Source of the DNA: UBA868 sp016776875 | Lineage (GTDB): Bacteria > Pseudomonadota > Gammaproteobacteria > Arenicellales > UBA868 | Length of the DNA: 64,000 nucleotides | Reading direction: 5' to 3' | Assembly: GCA_051201585.1 (NCBI GenBank) | Contig: CP179198.1 | Span: forward strand, 372,001 to 436,000 | Translations under genes and position numbers: made by a program | In this document: positions 53,114 through 61,990 of the stretch, piece after piece | Numbering within the stretch: the first letter of the stretch is position 1 | Layout: each line of letters begins with the position of its first letter | Notes under the pieces: model-generated | What the model saw: only the letters and a program-made list of their open reading frames with translations | What the model was told of the DNA's origin: nothing | The model's database searches: none

Positions 53114-54448
53114 TTATCCGAGCACCGACAAACTGCTGGCCGGATTGGGCTCCCGATTCCTCGAGAAAAACCCGAGACTAATTTCATGCCCCGTTCGAGG
53201 CAGTCGGTATCTGACCGGTTGCTTGTCATGAAGAGCGCCAGTCTCGCAAGCGTCGATTAAGCTGGCCATCATTTGGCCGGCGGCCGGTGCGGTTTTGAAC
53301 TGGTTACCGCTAGTGCCGATCGATAGATAAAAACCCCTCACGTCTGTGCAGTCATAGATGGGTATCCAATCATCACTGACATCCCATAGATCGGCGAGAC
53401 CTGAAATGCTGTTTGGAATACCCATAGCTGGAATGCGTTGCGCGAGCCGGTAAAGAGGTTCAATAGCGCTTGGTGAGATGTTTCGGTCAAAACCCTCAGG
53501 ATCAACTGCGTCCTCGTGCTCACCCTCTGCGCCCAGGCTGCCAACGAGGACAGCGTCACCCGTATCTTCGCGCATATAACTGCCAATGTCGGTGTCATAG
53601 AGCATTATTTTTTCGCCATCCGTGCTCTTTGAATCAGCGCAGTTGATATGAACGGTTTGATGACGCAGGACTCGTGTGCCAATCTGCTGCTGCCCGGATA
53701 AGCCCGCTTTTGTAATCAAGTCCTGTGCATGTGGGCCTGCAGCGTTCACCAGTATCTTGCAGGGAAGATCTGTGCCATCGGTTAAGGTGACGCCACGAAT
53801 CTGATTGTCTTTCAGATCAATATCGCAGACGCCACGATTAAAGTGAAACACGACACCATTTTTCTCAGCCGCTCGCTGAAGATTTTTCGCTGCGAGCTGC
53901 GGGTCTGCGCAATATCCGCCGCAGGGAAAATAGATGCCTTCAGGGGTGGTTTTAGAAGATTGACCAAAATTGGGGTTATCGGAAATAACAGGCGGACCAA
54001 AAGTTGAAAAATCCCATGTGGGAAACACTTCCTGTAATTTTGCGAGTGACCAGGTCGAGAATGGAATACCCAGTTGTTTTGAAAATTCGAGTGGATATCG
54101 TAAGTAGTCGTTATTAGGTGTTTTAAATGTTAAAACGCCTGCACGATAAAAAGGAGCGATGGGCTCATCGTTAGCCAGGCCTATAAAATTTTTCCAATCT
54201 TTCCAACAATGAAAGCCTTCCCAGGCGAGCGCCGTCCCCTCTAGCGTTGAGTACTGCGTTCGGATCATAGCCAGTGATCCACTCGTTGCGCCCTGGCCTG
54301 CGCCGGCGAGCGGATCGACAACCAGTACCCGGTAGGAGCGCTGGGAGAGGGCGAATGCAATTGAAGCGCCTATAATGCCGGCGCCTGCGATCACGACGTC
54401 AAATTTATCTTTGCCTAAAAATGTGTCAGTTGTCATCGATTGCTTCAA
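53114..54448 (-). CDS. FAD-dependent oxidoreductase of the DAO family (sarcosine/dimethylglycine/D-amino-acid oxidase-like)
   Basis: The 444-residue protein has the dinucleotide motif VVIAGAGIIGASIAFALS near 19-36 and the DAO-family GATSGSLAMIRTQYS region near 53-67. The C-terminal GFYLSIGTSGNQFKTAPAAGQMMASLI closes the FAD site. The family oxidises secondary or tertiary amines such as sarcosine and dimethylglycine. In this amine-catabolic context demethylation of a betaine product is plausible, but specificity cannot be read from sequence. Expressed from the divergent 129-bp region shared with the YeeE/YedE genes. Confidence 0.86.
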   Translation of the reverse strand: MKQSMTTDTFLGKDKFDVVIAGAGIIGASIAFALSQRSYRVLVVDPLAGAGQGATSGSLAMIRTQYSTLEGTALAWEGFHCWKDWKNFIGLANDEPIAPFYRAGVLTFKTPNNDYLRYPLEFSKQLGIPFSTWSLAKLQEVFPTWDFSTFGPPVISDNPNFGQSSKTTPEGIYFPCGGYCADPQLAAKNLQRAAEKNGVVFHFNRGVCDIDLKDNQIRGVTLTDGTDLPCKILVNAAGPHAQDLITKAGLSGQQQIGTRVLRHQTVHINCADSKSTDGEKIMLYDTDIGSYMREDTGDAVLVGSLGAEGEHEDAVDPEGFDRNISPSAIEPLYRLAQRIPAMGIPNSISGLADLWDVSDDWIPIYDCTDVRGFYLSIGTSGNQFKTAPAAGQMMASLIDACETGALHDKQPVRYRLPRTGHEISLGFFSRNREPNPASSLSVLG

Positions 54449-54577
54449 TTTGATTTATCAGAAGTTGCGATTTTAGGTTCTGCATCAAGCATTTTTCCGA
54501 ACGTGAACTTGCTTTCCAATGGATCGGTATAATTATTAAATAATAATATTGTTTAATACTAAAAAATAGGAATCTTT

Positions 54578-55006
54578 ATGGAATTTACACTGATTAAACC
54601 ACTATTCGGAGGTTTTTTATTGGGGTTGGCCGCGTTGTCGTTACTCTTTTTTAACGGCCGAGTGGCCGGTGTTAGCGGAATCCTGGGCGGGTTTCTCTCA
54701 TTCAAAAAGCGCGACACGCTTTGGCGGTTTGATTTTCTCGCTGGCCTGGTCGCAGGGGGTGTTCTGCTTCTCGCAACAGCCCCCGAGACCCTGAATTTTA
54801 CTCTGACAAGTTCCCCATCTGCGGTGGTGCTCGCAGGGTTGCTTGTTGGAATCGGTAGTCGGATGGGAAGTGGCTGTACGAGCGGGCATGGAATTTGCGG
54901 CATTGGCCGGCTCTCAAAACGATCAATGGTTGCAGCCGCAATCTTTTTGTCAAGCGGCATCGCTTCAGCTGTAACGATCGACCTGGTATTCGGGGGTGTC
55001 ATTTAA
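54578..55006 (+). CDS. YeeE/YedE-family membrane protein, first half
   Basis: The 142-residue membrane protein has four hydrophobic segments and the family motif GIGSRMGSGCTSGHGICGIGRLS (near 95-117), where the cysteine is thought to relay sulfur (thiosulfate-type uptake). Family YeeE proteins are often twice this length; here the second half is a separate gene. Its TAA overlaps the start of that gene (TAATG), so the two are made together. Confidence 0.88.
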   Translation: MEFTLIKPLFGGFLLGLAALSLLFFNGRVAGVSGILGGFLSFKKRDTLWRFDFLAGLVAGGVLLLATAPETLNFTLTSSPSAVVLAGLLVGIGSRMGSGCTSGHGICGIGRLSKRSMVAAAIFLSSGIASAVTIDLVFGGVI

Positions 55007-55461
55007 TGGGCCTGTTGATGATATTTTTGTCAGGCGTCCTCTTTGCATTAGGACTTGGTATATCAGGGATGACGCAGCCGGAGAAAATTGTCTCGTTTCT
55101 AAACGTGGTGGGTGAATGGGATCCCAGTCTCATTTTTGTCATGCTTGGGGCATCCATGACTTATTTGACGGGATACCGCTTTATTCTCAAACGACCAAAA
55201 CCCATTCTTGCTAAGTCTTTTTCTTTGCCAACGCGTCGCGACATCGATCTGCCTCTTGTTTTTGGATCTTTATTATTTGGTCTTGGCTGGGGTCTCGTAG
55301 GCTTTTGCCCTGGACCTGCGCTGGTCGCATTGGTGACGGGATATGACTCAGTACTTATTTTTGTGTTGGCTATGGGGTTTGGAATGTATGCTTTTGAAGT
55401 CATTGATTCTCGTTTTAAAGGGGATCCGGATGGGGGTGCCGGACTGATAATAAAACGATAG
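55006..55461 (+). CDS. YeeE/YedE-family membrane protein, second half (DUF6691)
   Basis: The 151-residue membrane protein has the partner motif LGLGISGMTQPEKIVSFLNV near 15-34 and LGWGLVGFCPGPALVALVTG near 96-115, with a Cys that corresponds to the second sulfur-relay cysteine. It is thought to pair with the first half to form a sulfur-compound channel. The start at ATG 55006 overlaps the previous stop. Confidence 0.88.
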   Translation: MGLLMIFLSGVLFALGLGISGMTQPEKIVSFLNVVGEWDPSLIFVMLGASMTYLTGYRFILKRPKPILAKSFSLPTRRDIDLPLVFGSLLFGLGWGLVGFCPGPALVALVTGYDSVLIFVLAMGFGMYAFEVIDSRFKGDPDGGAGLIIKR

Positions 55462-55475
55462 GGTTGTCGTTTTAT
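55450..55475 (+). terminator. AT-rich hairpin at the end of the YeeE/YedE pair
   Basis: ATAAAACGA and TCGTTTTAT form a 9-bp stem with an 8-base loop that includes the stop codon. It may end the transcript, but the following bases are not T-rich. Confidence 0.35.
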
Positions 55476-55695
55476 GCGCGCTGGGATCAGGAAAACAGGG
55501 GCCTGAAACGACAAGTGATTCTGGATTCAAAGCGAATGAAAGTTCGATTCATGGGTCACTTAACTTATTCGTATCCTATTGTGTCGAACAAAAATTATTT
55601 GGATTTGCTATTGAAAAATATTTAATTGTCACCATTTTATTTAACAGCCGGGATTCAGAGACAACACTGCTATCCCAAAGAAAATGGAGAATATT

Positions 55696-56142
55696 ATGAA
55701 TAACGTTGTAAGGTCATTTGAGAGAGGTCGCGGTTGGGATGTGTTAGGAAGTTATGACAACTTAATGGACGGGTGGTTGAAGCCTGCCAGGCCGTATCAC
55801 GATATAGCGCCTAAGGTGCCATCAATTGATGTGAGCGAAAACGAAAGCGCGTTTCTTGTTCAGGCGGAGTTACCGGGCGTGGGTAGAGAAGGCATAGAGG
55901 TGACCGTCACTGATGGCATATTAAAAATTATGGCAGAACGAAAACCTCGACAGAGTGATGAAAAAACAGGGCGTTCAATATTAAAGGAGCAGTTTTTCGG
56001 CAAGTTTTCGAGATCACTGAAGCTCGGCTCAGGCATTGAGGATTCAAAAATCGAGGCTCGATATGAAGATGGCGTCCTTAATCTCTGGTTGCCAAAAGTT
56101 GCTGAAGCTAAGCCTCGCAAGGTGGACATCCAAATTGCCTGA
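55696..56142 (+). CDS. Hsp20/alpha-crystallin-family small heat-shock protein
   Basis: The 148-residue chaperone has the alpha-crystallin domain: PSIDVSENESAFLVQAELPGVGREGIEVTVTDGILKIMAERK, then SFKFSRSLKL-like FGKFSRSLKLGSGIE, and the C-terminal IEARYEDGVLNLWLPK segment. It holds unfolded proteins during stress. ATG 55696 is preferred to ATG 55684 because GGAG lies six bases before it. A strong terminator follows. The promoter is not clear from sequence alone. Confidence 0.92.
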   Translation: MNNVVRSFERGRGWDVLGSYDNLMDGWLKPARPYHDIAPKVPSIDVSENESAFLVQAELPGVGREGIEVTVTDGILKIMAERKPRQSDEKTGRSILKEQFFGKFSRSLKLGSGIEDSKIEARYEDGVLNLWLPKVAEAKPRKVDIQIA

Positions 56143-56163
56143 ATCAGGAGTTTGACAGGAAAG

Positions 56164-56189
56164 AAAGGGCTGCTTTTGCAGCCCTTTTT
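56164..56189 (+). terminator. Rho-independent terminator after hsp20
   Basis: AAAGGGCTGC, loop TTTT, GCAGCCCTTTTT: a 10-bp stem running into a T-tract 21 bases after the hsp20 stop. A classic intrinsic terminator. Confidence 0.93.
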
Positions 56190-56298
56190 ACGTTGAGGCG
56201 GTGTTTTTAAAAAGAACTTCCTCCACATAGTTTTCGAGGAAGTGTGACAAACGAGCGGTATACTTGCGCTGTCGAGTAACAGGGTCAGTGATTTAAAA

Positions 56299-57210
56299 AT
56301 GAGTGAAGTTAGTAATCCAGCAATCGTGGCAGAACTTCTTGCTGAGGCGATGCCTTATATCCAACATTTTCATGGCAAAACAATTGTCATTAAGTATGGT
56401 GGTAATGCGATGGTTGACGAAACGCTAAAAAAAGAATTCGCCCGTGATGTTGTTTTGATGAAGCTGGTCGGTATGAACCCCGTTATTGTTCATGGTGGGG
56501 GACCTCAGATTGGTCAACTGCTCGAACGCATTGGAAAAAAGAGCGAATTTATTGATGGTTTGCGAGTGACTGATAGCGAAACCATCGATGTGGTTGAGAT
56601 GGTTTTGGGGGGACTGGTCAATAAAAGTATCGTGGCGCTTATTAATGCGCATGGCGGAAAAGCGGTTGGATTGTCAGGAAAAGATGGTGACATGATTCGT
56701 GCTCGCAAAATGGTCTTCCACAAAGACGGGTCAACCAATGACAATGATATTGTGGAGTTGGGTTTTGTCGGCGAGATAGAGTCGATCAATCCTCTGGTTG
56801 TAGATGTGTTAGATCAAGAAGACTTCATACCGGTGATCGCCCCGATTGGTGTGGGAGTCGATGGAAAGGCCTACAACATAAATGCTGATACTGTCGCAGG
56901 CCGTCTTGCGGTCACCTTAGGTGCAGAGAAGTTAATTCTTTTGACAAATACTCCTGGCGTTCTGGATAAGAACGGCGAGTTGCTTACAGGACTATCAGAG
57001 AGTCGAGTGAAAGCGTTAATTGAGGCGGGAACAATTTCTGGCGGCATGCTGCCTAAAGTGAAATGCGCTATTGATGCGGTTGCGGGAGGCGTTCGAACGG
57101 CAACAATCTCGGATGGGCGTGTTCCACATGCTACCCTGCTAGAAACCCTTACGGACCAGGGCGTCGGCACTCAGATCGGCCGAGAGCGGGAAGTTTTGCG
57201 CCCAAATTGA
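56299..57210 (+). CDS. argB: Acetylglutamate kinase
   Basis: ArgB phosphorylates N-acetylglutamate in arginine synthesis. The 303-residue product has IVIKYGGNAMVDE near 29-41, VIVHGGGPQIG near 61-71, and the GRLAVTLGAEKLILLTNTPGVLD stretch near 197-219; the C-terminal ISGGMLPKVKCAIDAVAGGV completes the amino-acid-kinase pattern. It has the N-terminal helix typical of arginine-inhibited hexameric enzymes. It appears monocistronic. Confidence 0.96.
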   Translation: MSEVSNPAIVAELLAEAMPYIQHFHGKTIVIKYGGNAMVDETLKKEFARDVVLMKLVGMNPVIVHGGGPQIGQLLERIGKKSEFIDGLRVTDSETIDVVEMVLGGLVNKSIVALINAHGGKAVGLSGKDGDMIRARKMVFHKDGSTNDNDIVELGFVGEIESINPLVVDVLDQEDFIPVIAPIGVGVDGKAYNINADTVAGRLAVTLGAEKLILLTNTPGVLDKNGELLTGLSESRVKALIEAGTISGGMLPKVKCAIDAVAGGVRTATISDGRVPHATLLETLTDQGVGTQIGREREVLRPN

Positions 57211-57299
57211 ACGTGCCGAAGTCGTCGTGTCCAGTTTTGTCGTGTTCAGAATTGAATTAAATTAAGTATGTGATGTTGGTTTCATATCTTCCCTTCTGA

Positions 57300-58046
57300 T
57301 TGACAAATAAAAACGTGCCTTCCCCATCCTCATTTCAAATTCTGCCGTTACAAGTAGATTCGTTGGGATTTGAGATAAACAATAAAGTACTGCTGGATGG
57401 CATTTCTTTTCAGCTGCAGCCGGGTGCGCCCACAGGGGTCGTCGGTCCGAACGGCGCAGGTAAGAGTCTGTTATTGCGGTTATGTCACGGCCTGTTGACG
57501 CCATCAGCGGGGTCAATCGAATGGGCGGGTGGCAGTGTTGAACAGCAACGTGCTGCGCAAGCGATGGTTTTTCAACGACCGATACTGCTTAGACGCTCAG
57601 TTCGTGGAAACATTGAGCATGCTTTAAAAGCGCGCCACATCGAAAAACATGAGCGAGCAGATCGTACCGAGATTGTGCTCCAGAAAACAGGTCTCCATAA
57701 TATTTCGAACAGGAATGCGAGGGTGCTGTCAGGCGGAGAGCAGCAGCGCTTAGCGCTCGCAAGAGCATGGGCGCTTAAGCCCCGCGTACTTTTTCTCGAT
57801 GAACCAACAGCTGATCTCGATCCAGCTGCAACGGCGCAGGTTGAGCAAATTATTCGGGAGATGGATCAAGATCAGGTTCGCATTATGATGGTCTCTCACG
57901 ACCTCGGTCAGGTGCGTCGAGTCGCGGTCGATGTCATGTTCTTGCACAACGGTCGATTAATCGAGCATTCACCTGCTGAGCATTTCTTTAAGACACCTGA
58001 AACTTCCCTCTCGGCCGCCTTTATTAATGGTGAACTGCTTTGGTGA
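57300..58046 (+). CDS. Orphan ABC-transporter ATPase (anion/tungstate-type)
   Basis: The 248-residue ATPase has Walker A GPNGAGKS near residue 48, signature LSGGEQQRLALARAWALKP near 144-162 and Walker B VLFLDEPTADLDP near 164. It resembles the TupC/phosphate-type importer ATPases. No permease or binding-protein gene of that kind is nearby. The start is uncertain: TTG 57300 has no good ribosome site and a GTG five codons later is possible. It converges on the HAD phosphatase gene. Confidence 0.83.
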   Translation: MTNKNVPSPSSFQILPLQVDSLGFEINNKVLLDGISFQLQPGAPTGVVGPNGAGKSLLLRLCHGLLTPSAGSIEWAGGSVEQQRAAQAMVFQRPILLRRSVRGNIEHALKARHIEKHERADRTEIVLQKTGLHNISNRNARVLSGGEQQRLALARAWALKPRVLFLDEPTADLDPAATAQVEQIIREMDQDQVRIMMVSHDLGQVRRVAVDVMFLHNGRLIEHSPAEHFFKTPETSLSAAFINGELLW

Positions 58047-58063
58047 TGATGAATTGGAAGCCA

Positions 58064-58915
58064 TCATTTGTTGGTTTGTCCCAGCCAGTATGCGACGGCT
58101 TCGCTAAATCCGTTTTTATCATGGTCAGCGACTGATAAAAACTCTTTGGTCAGGGGGGATGGTGCGTTGGAAACCACCCGTGCGAAAGGCGCCCATCGGA
58201 GCATGTCAATATCGTTAAAGTCATTTCCGATTGCCAGTGCGGTTGCTGAGTCGAAATCGAAAGTCCTACAAATCCATTGAGCCGCTTGGGATTTACTGAC
58301 GTTAGGCGGGAAGATCTCATACCAGGTCGAGGCATGATCAAGTGGGGAAGTCGCCCGTAATACGCTGTATGCCGACAGCTTTTCGCGGAGTTCCTGAAGC
58401 CTTGCTGATGCATTCTTTGAAGTTTCGATTGATAAAAGTTGTGCGCTACCTTCCTTTAACTGCGTGAGATCAGTGAGCTTTTGGTGATGACCCGCATAAA
58501 GCGCAAGTCTGCGATCGAAATCAGGATTTTTTGAGCCAAATCGATACCAGTAAAACTGGTGATTATCGGGAACGGGATCATGAACCATGAAGTCCATTTT
58601 CAATTTTTTCAACACATCAATCGCTGTTTTGATTTCCGGAACGGCAAGGCCAAAATGGTGAATTAATTCCCGTGGCTGATGAGAAAAAATTCCTGCGCCT
58701 GATGATGTCACAAGAAAGTCGATTGGAAAATTTTCATTGATGACACGATTGCACGATAACAGCGACCGCCCGGTAATTACGACTCGAGCAATATTCTGCT
58801 GACCTAGATCTTCCAGCATCTGGCGATTACTGTTGCTCAGCTTTTGGTCAGAACCCAGGAGCGTGCCGTCAAGGTCTGTGAATACGACTCGGCACTGTTT
58901 TTTCATTTTTAACAT
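58064..58915 (-). CDS. HAD-superfamily hydrolase, Cof subfamily
   Basis: The 283-residue protein has the Cof-type motif VVFTDLDGTLLGSDQKLSN near 10-28 (nucleophile Asp), RVVITGRSL for motif II, and ALAIGNDFNDIDMLRWA for motif IV. It hydrolyses sugar or cofactor phosphates; the physiological substrate is not known. Two ATGs (58915 and 58909) are possible starts. Confidence 0.88.
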   Translation of the reverse strand: MLKMKKQCRVVFTDLDGTLLGSDQKLSNSNRQMLEDLGQQNIARVVITGRSLLSCNRVINENFPIDFLVTSSGAGIFSHQPRELIHHFGLAVPEIKTAIDVLKKLKMDFMVHDPVPDNHQFYWYRFGSKNPDFDRRLALYAGHHQKLTDLTQLKEGSAQLLSIETSKNASARLQELREKLSAYSVLRATSPLDHASTWYEIFPPNVSKSQAAQWICRTFDFDSATALAIGNDFNDIDMLRWAPFARVVSNAPSPLTKEFLSVADHDKNGFSEAVAYWLGQTNK

Positions 58916-59209
58916 TAAAGCCCTGTTCGAACGGTTATTTGGACAAGATAGATGACGCCTTTAAAAGGCCTGCGTTGTTTCTGTTTACTGATTAGCGATC
59001 GTCAGGGTTAATGCTTTTGATCGATTGGGAATCGTTTTAAAAGTCACGCTCTGCAAGATCCAAAATATGCAATGATACGTCTGTACTGTCTATATCGGTT
59101 TAACGATTTCAATGCGTGATATCGGTAGTCAGTGCCAAGAAGAACATGGGCTCGTTCAGTGTCAACGAGGAACTCAATTTCGACGTTTTTATTTAAAGGC
59201 CTGATGATT

Positions 59210-60631
59210 ATGAATGAGAGTGAATTTAGTTCTGCCAGCGCGACAACCTTAAGTCAAAAGCTGAGTAATGGTGATATATCACCCCTTGAGCTTATGGATG
59301 CAACGATATCGCGCATTGAGGCTGTCAATCCGCTGATAAATGCGTTGCCCATACTGTGCCTCGAGAAAGCTCGGGAACAGGCGCGGGTAATGACCGTGGC
59401 CGGACGAAACCCCGATGTTGATGGACCGCTTTGGGGACTGCCGTTGGCCGTCAAGGATTACAACGATCTGGCGGGCGCGGTGACCACTTATGGTTCGCCG
59501 TTGTTTGCGGGGAATGTGGCGCAGCGATCGGATGCCACTGTTGCGAAGCTTCAGGCATCAGGCGCTATCCCGGTGGGTAAATCTAATGTGCCGGAATGGG
59601 CGGGCGCGCATACCTTCAACCCCGTATTTGGGCATACGCTGAATCCGTGGGATTCTGGCGTGAGTGCGGGTGGCTCTTCAGGTGGTTCGGGTGCCGCACT
59701 GGCAGCGGGTATGGTGCCTTTGGCGACAGGCAATGATCTCGGAGGCAGCCTTAGGGTGCCGGCCAGCTTTAATAGTGTCGTGGGCCTGAGACCTGGGCCG
59801 GGGCGGGTGCCTCGTGGTGCAAGACACCCTGCATTTGACACACTTTGGGTGGAAGGTCCCATGGGGCGTTGTGTCGCGGATGTTGCGCTAATGCTTGACG
59901 GTGGCGCCGGCTGCAATATTACGGACCCTCTTTCTTTTCCGCATAATGGCGATCGTTTTCTGGATGCGCTCGAGCACACCGAAATGCCAAAGCGAGTTGC
60001 ATTCAGCGCAGATTTAGGTGTTGTGCTGATGGAGGATGAGGTTGCCAACATCTGCGAAAGTGCGGCAGAACGTTTCAGTGAAATAGGTGCGCACGTTGAT
60101 CACTGGACGCCGGACTTCTCAGGCGCGATTGAAGCCTTTCAGACGCTAAGAGGAGTGCTCATTGCACAGATGATGGAGTCGACGCTCAAGGAACACCGTC
60201 AACAGATTGCGCCGGAAATAATATGGAATATCGAAAAAGGGCTCGAAGTGACCAATGCGCAGCTGCTGGACGCCGAGCGGGTTCGATCCCGGATCTACCG
60301 GACGATGGAGGCGTTTTTTGAGCGCTACGACCTTTTACTATGTCCGACGGTATCGGTCCCTCCTTTTCCAAAAGACCAGCGCTACGTTGAGTTTATTGCG
60401 GGTCAGCCCACAAAAACATACATCGACTGGATCGCGATTACTTTTGCGATCACGATGACATCATGTCCTGCGCTCAGCTTGCCGGCCGGATTCACCAAGG
60501 CCGGATTGCCGGTGGGACTACAGGTGATTGGGCCTCCCCGAGGGGAAGCCGCTTTGTTAAGAGCGAGCCATCGCATGGAAGAAGTGCTGGGGTTAAGCGA
60601 TCAAGTCCCTCTTAATCCCCGACCCGCCTAA
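59210..60631 (+). CDS. Amidase-signature hydrolase, second copy
   Basis: The 473-residue amidase has the Lys-cisSer-Ser set: Lys82 in AVKDYND, SAGGSSGGSGAAL for the cis-Ser loop and the nucleophile in NDLGGSLRVPAS. It is clearly different from the amidase at 14.7 kb, with no small GatC-like partner. The chosen ATG 59210 (MNESEF) follows an AAAGG ten bases upstream; an ATG two codons earlier is also possible. It stands alone, so the substrate is unknown; aryl or aliphatic amides are usual for this branch. Confidence 0.87.
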   Translation: MNESEFSSASATTLSQKLSNGDISPLELMDATISRIEAVNPLINALPILCLEKAREQARVMTVAGRNPDVDGPLWGLPLAVKDYNDLAGAVTTYGSPLFAGNVAQRSDATVAKLQASGAIPVGKSNVPEWAGAHTFNPVFGHTLNPWDSGVSAGGSSGGSGAALAAGMVPLATGNDLGGSLRVPASFNSVVGLRPGPGRVPRGARHPAFDTLWVEGPMGRCVADVALMLDGGAGCNITDPLSFPHNGDRFLDALEHTEMPKRVAFSADLGVVLMEDEVANICESAAERFSEIGAHVDHWTPDFSGAIEAFQTLRGVLIAQMMESTLKEHRQQIAPEIIWNIEKGLEVTNAQLLDAERVRSRIYRTMEAFFERYDLLLCPTVSVPPFPKDQRYVEFIAGQPTKTYIDWIAITFAITMTSCPALSLPAGFTKAGLPVGLQVIGPPRGEAALLRASHRMEEVLGLSDQVPLNPRPA

Positions 60632-60698
60632 AAAGAGAACTCATATAACAGGAACGTCGCGGAAACTGCCAGCGACCCTTAAAACAGACGGTTCGGCC

Positions 60699-61250
60699 TT
60701 ACAGAAGGGCCTCGATTCTCTCAACCAGCTCGCTGTTGTTCGGTGCTACGGTGGGGCCAAAACTGCCTACCACGCGACCTTCCCGGTCGAGCAAATATTT
60801 GTGGAAGTTCCATTTTGGAAACTGACCTGCTTCTGTTCCAAGCGCCTCATAAAGGGGTTCCGCATGTCGCTTGGCGACTTTTGTTTTCTCGAACATCGGA
60901 AATTTCACCGCATAGGTGAGATCGCAAAACTCACGTATCTTTTCTTCCGAGCGTGGATCCTGGAAAAAATCATTAGACGGGAACCCGAGCACTGAAAAAC
61001 CCTGGCGACTGTACTTTTCCTGGAGCGCTTCCAGTCCTTCAAATTGTGAGGTGAACCCACAGTAGCTTGCGGTATTGACGATGAGCAACACCGTATTGGA
61101 GTAGGTGTCGCATAACCGGACGGAATCATCGCTTGCTAGAAAACGTTTTGAAAAATCAAGGTTCATTGGACATTCAGTGTCGCCGTTGACCGGCGAGAAA
61201 TAAAGTGACGTCAAAAGTGCAAGACCGAGCGCGCGAATCAGCATAATCAC
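60699..61250 (-). CDS. Glutathione peroxidase, exported form
   Basis: The 183-residue product reduces peroxides with thiols. A signal peptide at the N-terminus (hydrophobic, ending near PVNGD) suggests periplasmic location. The peroxidase motif is VNTASYCGFTSQF with the catalytic Cys, FPSNDFFQDP replaces the usual FPCNQF, and WNFHKYLLDREG supplies the Trp and Asn. It is co-directional with the thiamine importer (23-bp gap to thiQ), but is probably unrelated in function. Confidence 0.9.
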   Translation of the reverse strand: MIMLIRALGLALLTSLYFSPVNGDTECPMNLDFSKRFLASDDSVRLCDTYSNTVLLIVNTASYCGFTSQFEGLEALQEKYSRQGFSVLGFPSNDFFQDPRSEEKIREFCDLTYAVKFPMFEKTKVAKRHAEPLYEALGTEAGQFPKWNFHKYLLDREGRVVGSFGPTVAPNNSELVERIEALL

Positions 61251-61273
61251 AGACTCTGTTGTTTTTTTAGATA

Positions 61274-61990
61274 TTACTGGCTCGATGTGAATTCTAGGTA
61301 ATTAATGAGTTGAGGATGGGTGGGATTTTCGAGGAGCTGATCAGCATTTCCGTGCTCTTTTATTTTGCCGTCCTGCATAAAGAGCAGTTCGTCCGCGATG
61401 AGGGCGACCTCATGAGGCATATGACTGACAACCAATACGGTGAGTCCATGCTGTTTTCGTAATGCATTAACGAGTTGATGCATTTGACTTCGCAGCCGAG
61501 GGTCTAAACTCGCAAAAGGTTCATCCAAAAGCAGAAGGGGTTGTTTTTGACATAGACACCGAGCGAGCGCAGCCCGCTGTCGCTCTCCACCTGAGACGTC
61601 TGACGGTTTCCGTGTCGCAATCGATGAAAGCTCTGTTGCGGACAAAGCGATCTCGATTTGGTCTCGGTCGATTTGACTTAATTTAAGTCCGGGGTGGCAG
61701 CCGAGCGCAATGTTTTCGTAGAGCGTCAGATGATTGAACAAATTATTTTCCTGAAACATAAAGGTGAGAGGTCGATGGGATGGCTCGAGATCGTTGATCG
61801 ACTGAGCATCAATAAAAATATCGCCCGAATAGGGGGTCTCAAATCCGGCGATTAAAGAGAGTAGTGTTGACTTGCCAGCGCCACTTGGCCCAATGATACC
61901 CAGGCAACGTCCTGCGCCGAGTTCGATGGAAACGTCAAGTGTCCAGTCTCCAAACTTTAAACAAAGATTTTTGATGCGTAGAAAGCTCAT
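61274..61990 (-). CDS. thiQ: Thiamine ABC transporter ATPase
   Basis: ThiQ drives uptake of thiamine with ThiP and ThiB. The 238-residue ATPase has Walker A GPSGAGKST near 34-42, FMFQENNLFNHLTLYENIALG (78-98), signature VSGGERQRAALARCLCQKQ and Walker B LLLLDEPFASLDP. FQENNLF is characteristic of ThiQ. Its start overlaps the thiP stop by four bases, giving the usual order thiB-thiP-thiQ. Confidence 0.9.
   Translation of the reverse strand: MSFLRIKNLCLKFGDWTLDVSIELGAGRCLGIIGPSGAGKSTLLSLIAGFETPYSGDIFIDAQSINDLEPSHRPLTFMFQENNLFNHLTLYENIALGCHPGLKLSQIDRDQIEIALSATELSSIATRKPSDVSGGERQRAALARCLCQKQPLLLLDEPFASLDPRLRSQMHQLVNALRKQHGLTVLVVSHMPHEVALIADELLFMQDGKIKEHGNADQLLENPTHPQLINYLEFTSSQ

Noticed and set aside
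54559..55002. Minus-strand open frame opposite the first YeeE/YedE gene
   Set aside because: It is Pro/Arg-rich low-complexity sequence produced by reading a membrane-protein gene in reverse.
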